Assembly: GCA_003116995.1 (NCBI GenBank)
Contig: BDSL01000013.1
Coordinates: 372,001 to 436,000, forward strand
Direction of reading: 5' to 3'
Length of the DNA: 64,000 nt
Source: Yamagishiella unicocca
Taxonomy: Eukaryota; Chlorophyta; Chlorophyceae; Chlamydomonadales; Volvocaceae
Shown: one piece after another, positions 59,201 to 64,000 of the stretch
Numbering within the stretch: the first letter of the stretch is position 1
Layout of the letters: the number at the start of each line of letters is the position of its first letter
Notes under the pieces: generated by a model
The model's input: only the letters and a program-made list of their open reading frames with translations
Databases searched by the model: none
What the model was told of the DNA's origin: nothing
Made by a program: the position numbers and the translations under genes

Positions 59201-60318
59201 GGCAGGTGCTGGGCGACGCCCCGGGTGGGATAAACATCCTCTGAAATGCGGTACTCCAAGGACAGGGCAGGGACAGGGTAGCTGGCGTGGGCGTACGGCC
59301 ACGAGGTGGTGATCATCAGGAGGCGCCGGGGGCGGGGGAGGCGGGCGACGCGGGAGCGTTCTTCCGGGCGCAGCATGCGATGACGAGGGCCCTGCCCCAT
59401 AGGCACCAGACCCTCCCCACGCAACAAGGCTGGCACATCCCCCAGAGACATTTCCGATGTCCCCCGATTGCGGGTCAGATGTGGGGTGGGCGGTGCGAGG
59501 AGCAGGCGCACCTGCCGCAGCTTTTGGTTCTCTTCCAGCAGGCGACGCAGCTCAATCTGCTCGTCTGCTGACATGTACGTCTCGGCCTTGGCGGGGTGAA
59601 AGGGTCGGGGGGGAGGGCGGTTGGGGACGCGATCGGCGTTGCAGTGTACGGGGCCGACCCGGCGCGGCAGCGGGGAGAATGGTTATCGATGCAAAGACAA
59701 TTGCCAAATCCTCACATGGATCAAATGTAAGACAAAGAACAAAATGCATGGACTGCAACCCTGGAGAGCGCCATGCAGTTTCGTTTTGCAAGGAAATTGT
59801 AAGAATTGCTCGGAAAGCAGGCATAGGAAAACTGCCCGACGCACACATCGGGCTCTACAGTAGGCGCAAGTAGCTGAAGCATGAGCAGGTGGATAGAGCA
59901 GATGCCCAACCCCTGTACCATCCAAGCACGCCCAGGATCTTCCATGCGCGTCGTCCAGACGCAACACCCGACTCGACGCTCAATGAAGTTCACTTCTAAC
60001 GACTCAATTGACTCACCTCCTTCAACAATTCAACATCCTCCTTGCGCAGCGCCTTTAATCCCACAGCGTGGCAAGCGCGAGCCCCAGATGATCCCCTAGT
60101 GGAGGGGACCCTGTCCGCACCTGCAGACAGTACCCAGGTTGGCCTTAGACGCCGGACTGACGAGAAAAGCAAGAGCGCATCGCCTTCGGAGCTTTCACTC
60201 GACCGAGGGCGACGTGAGACCCACCCCGACCCAACGGACTTTCGCGCTTACCCTTCCGGACAATCCTGTGCGCACCGGCGCTGCTGCCCAGCCCCATACG
60301 TCCCATAGAGGACGCCAT
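46602..60318 (-). CDS. SS3: Soluble starch synthase III (GT5), 21 exons
   Basis: Transfers glucose from ADP-glucose to starch chains in the chloroplast. Exons (minus): 60318-60252, 60120-60017, 59586-59512, 58794-58675, 58094-58012, 57260-57056, 56326-55992, 55317-55182, 54869-54702, 54543-54450, 54058-53784, 53463-53380, 52806-52624, 52107-51880, 51586-51401, 50918-50665, 50410-50140, 49309-49154, 48847-48527, 48144-47977, 46772-46602. All joins keep frame; 3684 nt, 1227 residues. Residues 1-50 are Ser/Arg/Ala-rich and almost free of acid (transit-like); 58-115 and the linkers between modules are charged, coiled-coil-like. CBM53-like modules lie at about 290-420 (GFNQW), 470-610 (GFNQW) and 655-760 (GGWNRW). 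The GT5 domain starts near 768: KVGGL (Lys781), HCHDWSTA (about 895), TIHNLNYGQ (about 925), SRLTGQKG (1029), EPCGLTQ (1109) and HTGGL (1129). Domain order matches the SSIII family. One intron is GC-AG. The first two exons rest on phase fit only. Confidence 0.93.
47165..47229. repeat. (CA)n microsatellite
   Basis: About 32 CA dinucleotides followed by a short CG run, in the last intron of the starch synthase gene (46773-47976). Confidence 0.98.
48369..48458 (-). repeat. Dispersed repeat family A, near-full copy
   Basis: Contains CGTCCAGTAGCATGCGCGCG, CCAGGTGTCCGAAGCC and CACGTCGAGTAACCGGTTAT in this order. This is the reverse complement of the copy at 57575-57656. It lies in a starch synthase intron. 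Confidence 0.8.
49736..50127. repeat. 22-bp C-rich minisatellite
   Basis: About 17 copies of a 22-24-bp unit, GCGCCTCTCATACCTC plus a run of 7-15 C, differing mainly in C-run length. It fills most of the starch synthase intron 49310-50139 and makes all plus frames read Pro/Ser/Leu repeats. Copy number may be collapsed or inflated in assembly. Confidence 0.95.
50919..51400 (-). other. GC-AG intron in the starch synthase gene
   Basis: The donor reads CCAAG followed by GCAAGC and the acceptor is ACTCGCAG. The exons on both sides join in phase 0 between Lys781 and Val782 of the KVGGL substrate-binding motif, so the placement is fixed by a highly conserved protein sequence. No GT donor nearby preserves the motif. 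Confidence 0.85.
50970..51025 (+). repeat. Dispersed repeat family A, partial copy
   Basis: CCGGCCACACGAGACATGAA followed by GCGCATTGTCTTCGGACAC aligns with the first half of the 57575-57656 copy. It lies in the GC-AG intron of starch synthase. Confidence 0.55.
52815..52940. repeat. About 19-bp G-rich minisatellite
   Basis: Repeated GGGGGCGATGAAAGGA units with variable G runs, in starch synthase intron 52807-53379. Confidence 0.85.
53077..53145. repeat. 26-bp minisatellite
   Basis: Three near-identical copies of a unit containing CACCTCGCAGCCCCTGTGTC, in the same intron as two other minisatellites. Confidence 0.85.
53261..53360. repeat. 20-bp minisatellite
   Basis: Five exact or near-exact copies of CTCCGTCCAGGCCCCTGCCA. 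Confidence 0.97.
56337..56520. repeat. Purine-rich GGA tract
   Basis: Nearly all-purine plus strand (GAGGAGGAGGCGGAAGGGGA and similar) within starch synthase intron 56327-57055. On the minus strand it produces a misleadingly long Pro/Ser/Ala reading through the intron. Homopurine mirror segments could form triplex DNA. Confidence 0.85.
57575..57656 (+). repeat. Dispersed repeat family A, near-full copy
   Basis: Reads GAACCGGTTACTCGACGTGG, GCATAGTCTTCGGACACC, then GCGCGCGCATGCTACTGGAC. Near-full matches lie at 48369-48458 and 62145-62220 (both inverted). It lies in a starch synthase intron. Confidence 0.8.
57872..57942. repeat. 24-bp minisatellite
   Basis: Three copies of a unit containing GGCTCAGCAGGTGCTTATGA, in starch synthase intron 57261-58011. 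Confidence 0.9.
58985..59105. repeat. 26-27-bp minisatellite
   Basis: Five copies of GGAACTTTGCGGGACGCCA with alternating AACAC and CAC spacers, in starch synthase intron 58795-59511. Confidence 0.92.
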
Positions 60319-60737
60319 GACAACTAGCGTTCGCTGCAGTTGGGGGGGGCGTGGCACCGCTAATTCGCAACGAGGGTTCCCGGTAGCCTTATCCAACTCG
60401 CGACGCTCAGATACACACACCGTTAGCCCTGTCGGCCCAAGCTAAATAGAGGCTATAGCTGCCAACTTATTGTGCCCTTCGGCATCACCGGGCTAGAAGA
60501 CATCGGGGAACAGCCCGTCGCTCACCGTCCGCCCAAGCCGTACATACCTAGATGCCGGTTCTATGGCAATTGGTGACGAAACCAAACCCCAAGCTGCACA
60601 TGCAGACCTCCCTAACCTTAATATCGAATGCATACATGAAAAGAAGGCATCCAGGCCCGGTGTCTAGGAATAGAGTCGGGGTTTGGTCATGTTCCCTTAG
60701 CTTGGTTCACTAAAAACTAGATTCAAACTACAGAGGC
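60319..60737. promoter_or_regulatory. Divergent promoter region between SS3 and the BACK-like gene
   Basis: The 419 bp between the proposed start codons of two genes transcribed away from each other must hold both 5' UTRs and promoters. It is less GC-rich than its surroundings and free of the minisatellites that fill the introns. No convincing TATA box or known operator was identified; GCTAAATAGAGG near 60441 is only a weak AT-rich candidate. Confidence 0.5.
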
Positions 60738-63310
60738 ATGGGAGATCATGCCGATGGCAGCATCATTGTTGCCGGTCAAGATGGCATGCCGCGTGCGGCA
60801 GTCGGCGACCAACAGGATGCCCAGCAGACTGAGACGCATATGCTCCAGCACAACTCCGACGCTCAACAGCCGGCTGGGGTATCTCGGGCCGCGGTCGATG
60901 ATGTTGACGACGACGACGAACCGCCTGCAACTATGGACGGGGAAGCGGAGGAAGGCGAAGTAGAGGACGACGGACCGGACCCCAACCTTGTCCGGCAGGA
61001 ATCCTACACCATCTGCCAGGCGCGCGAGCTTGCCAAAGCCTGCGCCCGTCTGTCGGGCCGACGGTTGGGGCCAGCAGTGGAAAAGGCAGCAGAGCGGCTG
61101 GCAAGACGTGAGTCGCAGCCAGCCTGGGATGCTGGGTGGTGATAAACCCCCTGGGGAAGGAGGGCGTGCGGGGATGTTGCGACACGTGTTGCCCCCAGGG
61201 CCCGGGGGCAGGGGGGCGGCTACGGTGCAATACCAGGAAGCGCGGGAGCCTGCCGGCCCGTGCCCTTGCGAGGAAGTGTGTGCAGCGGCGGCTCATGGGA
61301 GCCTGGCCTCACGTCCGCAGTGTAAGGGGGGGAGCAGGGGCCAGCAGCAGCAGCGGAGCATGAGGACAGCCCCGGCCGGGCTATCGCCGTGCCGGTCCTC
61401 GTGAGCCGTAGGGCTGGGTGAAGGCCGCAGCTAGCCCAGGTGCCACAAGCCCCGGGCCCCGTACCGCAGCCTGCGCTCGCAGCTGGTGGGGCCCTACCAC
61501 ATGCGACCCACGTGCGCTCGTGCGCCCCGCACCGGCCTAGGCAAAACCGGCCTAGGCATGTGGGACGCTGCCGCACCCGCCCCAAGCCGCGTGTATCACC
61601 CCTGCTCCCTCCTCCCCCGCATCTGTACCCCCGCATGTGTACCCCTGCTCCCTCCTCCCCCGCATCTGTACCCCCGCATGTGTACCCCTGCTCCCTCCTC
61701 CCCCGCATATGGACCCCCGCATGTGTACCCCTGCTCCCTCCTCCCCCGCATATGGACCCCCGCATGTGTACCCCTGCTCCCTCCTCCCCCGCATCTTGCG
61801 CATCGTGGAGGGGTGCTGCGGTACCTCCTCCACGCCGCCTCACGTGCTCATGAGCGCGCATCTCACACGTCGTGCTGCGGCAGACGGAGGGGCGGCGAAC
61901 GGGACTGAGCCGGTCCCTGCCCCTTGCCTTGCCGGGGGTTCCAAAGGGAGGGGGGAGGTAACGGTGCGGCATGACCTCCCATGTTCCTCGCCCCTGCCCC
62001 TGTGCTATTCGCAGCCTCCCCCTTTCCATCACCGCGTCGTGTCAACTGCCTTCCTCATCACCACCCGACGCTCCCCACGTCCGTCCCTCCCATCAGCCCC
62101 GGCTCCTGCACTCCTCCCTCCGTCCACCCACCCCCCTTACCCCCTAGTCCAGTAGCACGCGCGCGCATCCAGGTGTCCGAAGGCTATGCACCCACTACAC
62201 TTCCCCTGTCGAGTAACCGGTCCTTGTCTGTCCCCCGCCCCTTTTTCTGGCATCCACGGGTCGTCCGCAAAACCCCCATTTTTTTCTGGCATCCACGGGT
62301 CTTTCCCCCCCCCCCTACCTTCCCCCCAGGGTGCGCCCGCACGGGCGGTCTGGCCCCCGAGCCCGAGCCGCTGACACCGGAGGAGGTGGTCACGCTGCAG
62401 GTGTCGCTGCGGGAGGTGGCGGCGGCCACTGCGTTCCCGCACGCCGGCGAGCCCACCCAGGAGGGCGTGGCGGCAGTGGAGCGGCTGGCGCAGCAGGCGT
62501 TCGCGGGCATGGACTTCACGGGGGCGGGCGGAGGCGCGGGCGGAGGGGGCGGCACGCCCTGGCTGGGCGCTGCCGGCGGGGCGGGAGGTGGCGGCGGAGG
62601 CGGCGAGGAGGGCATACCGGTGGAGCTGCTCGTGCGGGCGGGAGCGGACCGGGTAAGGCAAGGGGGGCGGGGAGGGGTTTTGGAGGGGTTTGGATGAGCC
62701 ACTGCTGGGGCAGCTGGCAAGACGGGCCGGGGGCCGTGTGCTCGGAACGGCGAGGCCGCGAGTTCGACCCCGTGCTGCCGCCTCGCGCACCGCACCGCAC
62801 CTTGGTCGCCAGTCTGCCTGTCCCTCACCGCCGCTGACGCGGGTTTGAATGCGAACACAACCCGGGCCCCCGAAGACGGAGTCCTGTGGAATCGCCCTTC
62901 ACTCGACCCACCCGTGGGTCCTCCCCGCCAAACCACCCATCCACCCAACTCCCTAACCCCCTGCGGGATACCCCGGATTATCCTTAACCCCCCCCCCACC
63001 TCGCTCCTCTCCTCGCGGCCCCCTCCCCGCCCCCCGCGGGGATCCACGGGTTTCCCTCGAATCCCCGCCCCCCGCGCAGGTCAAGGCCCTCAACGCCTCC
63101 CTGGCCCTGCTGCTGCGCCGCACGCTCAGCCCGCGCAACTGCTTCGCGCTGCTGCTGCTGGGCCGCTGCGTGGGCTGCAGCGAGCTGGAGGAGGCCGCGC
63201 TGCTGGCGTGCATCGCCAACTTCTCCGCGGCGGTGCGGGCGGATAAGGCCCACTTCCTGCAGCTGGACGAGTCCCCGCTGCTGCTCATCACCTCCAACTC
63301 GCACCTGCAG
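60738..63310 (+). CDS. BACK-like (BTB/Kelch-type) domain protein, 3' end beyond window
   Basis: Proposed exons are 60738-61107, 62330-62652 and 63080-63310, all GT-AG and in frame: 308 residues so far, with the last exon ending in phase 0 before GTGGGT. Residues 1-85 are acidic and low-complexity (DDVDDDDEPP, EAEEGEVEDDGPD). Exon 2 has a Gly-rich linker (about 187-215). Exon 3 reads NCFALLLLGRCVGCSELEEA followed by LLACIANFSAAV and LQLDESPLLLITSNSHLQ. That helical pattern resembles the BACK domain that follows BTB domains in cullin-3 adaptors, with an N-C-[LF]..L.LG..Y.C.EL..A.L..I..NF signature. No clear BTB fold is visible upstream, so assignment to the BTB adaptor class is an inference. 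The ATG at 60738 is the first in frame. Introns hold a 43-bp minisatellite and a dispersed repeat. Exons downstream of 63310 were not recognised. Confidence 0.65.
61590..61795. repeat. 43-bp minisatellite
   Basis: About five copies of a unit containing CCCCTGCTCCCTCCTCCCCC and CATGTGTACC (exact 43-bp step from 61634 to 61677), in the first intron of the BACK-like gene. Confidence 0.93.
62145..62220 (-). repeat. Dispersed repeat family A, near-full copy
   Basis: Contains GTCCAGTAGCACGCGCGCGC, CAGGTGTCCGAAGGCTATGC and CTGTCGAGTAACCGG in the same order and orientation as 48369-48458. It lies in the first intron of the BACK-like gene. Confidence 0.8.
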
Positions 63311-64000
63311 GTGGGTTGCAAGGAGAAACCTACCCCGTGTACGAACGAAACACCTTTTGTTTGGGACGTGTGTTTGGAGATGCGTGCTGGAGAACTTGGG
63401 TGAGGGTGGGGTTGGGGCGAGGGTGGGGTTGGGGTGAGGGCGGGGTCAAGGCGGGCGAGCATACCCGGGTGTTTTAGGGGTGGGGGTGGACCGGGGAACT
63501 GACCGGGGGGGAGTGATGCACGAGGGCCAGTCGGACAGCGCCGCTGCTTCGGATGCTGTGTGTGTGTCGCTGGGGCGGTCGGGGGGGTGCGTCCTCCGCG
63601 CATGCCATAACCCGGAAGGGGGGTAAAGGATAATCCGCGAATCCACAGCCGACAAACCCGGGGGGAGGGTTTTGAGGAAGACCGGGGGGGAGGGGGATGC
63701 AGCCAGGCAGGAGGGGGTCGCCGTTCGGAGTGCTGACAAGCGCCGGTGGCTTGCGCGGCTGCTTGGCTGCGCGGCGCATGTACGTGTGGCGGTGCAGTCG
63801 GCACAACGGCCGGAGGGGTTATACAGGTCGCCATGGCGGGCCGCATGTGGGGGGCAAGCGCCGCGACCGTCCCCATGCCCGCCCGGCTGCCTGCCCAGCG
63901 GGCCCCACCCGTTGCCGCCTCTGCCCCAGTATCGCACCCGGCCCCGTATTTTGGGGACCTTCCCCGGCTAGTACCGGATCTCCTCTTGTCCGGTCCCGGT
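63311..64000. other. Intron or flank after the last recognised exon
   Basis: Starts with a good GT donor. Contains a G-rich repeat (about 63405-63452, GGGTGGGGTTGGGGTGAGGG) and an inverted copy of the dispersed GATTCGCGGATT motif (about 63621-63662). No further exon of the BACK-like gene could be identified before the window ends. Confidence 0.5.

Overview
The window reads as nuclear DNA of a GC-rich, intron-dense green alga (Chlorophyta, Chlamydomonadales-like). The main evidence is a plastid-type starch synthase III gene with three starch-binding modules, split by many short GT-AG introns that are full of minisatellites. The species cannot be named from the sequence, and no bacterial-style operons, rRNA genes or CRISPR arrays are seen.

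Layout. (1) Positions 1-33632 are a head-to-tail array of eight nearly identical units of about 4.2 kb, followed by a partial ninth unit to about 34637. Each unit carries one long plus-strand ORF: an acidic, Glu-tract protein of about 391 residues with no family I recognise. The ORF is intact in units 1, 2 and 5-8. It is frameshifted in units 3 and 4, where a dense block of single-base indels looks like unpolished sequence. (2) Positions 34638-36050 hold no gene I can support. (3) A Raf/TKL-like protein kinase gene lies on the minus strand (36051-41391). Its 5' end is not found, and a diverged copy of the array unit begins about 340 bp upstream of the first exon I can place. (4) Positions 41735-44410 are that diverged copy, rearranged into a large imperfect palindrome. 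(5) Positions 44411-46601 have no convincing gene. (6) Positions 46602-60318 (minus) carry a complete 21-exon starch synthase III gene. Its model keeps reading frame through every junction and encodes 1227 residues: N-terminal transit-like region, three CBM53-like modules and a C-terminal GT5 catalytic domain. (7) A 419-bp divergent intergenic region separates it from a plus-strand gene (60738 to at least 63310) with a BACK-like region, which probably continues past the window.

The two protein-coding stretches on the right are unrelated in function: starch polymerisation in the chloroplast, and a probable BTB/BACK-type adaptor. The kinase is separate. The most unusual object is the 4.2-kb macrosatellite with an ORF, its mosaic variant pattern, and its diverged palindromic relative on the other side of the kinase. 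A second theme is that almost every long intron carries its own minisatellite, plus members of short dispersed repeat families.
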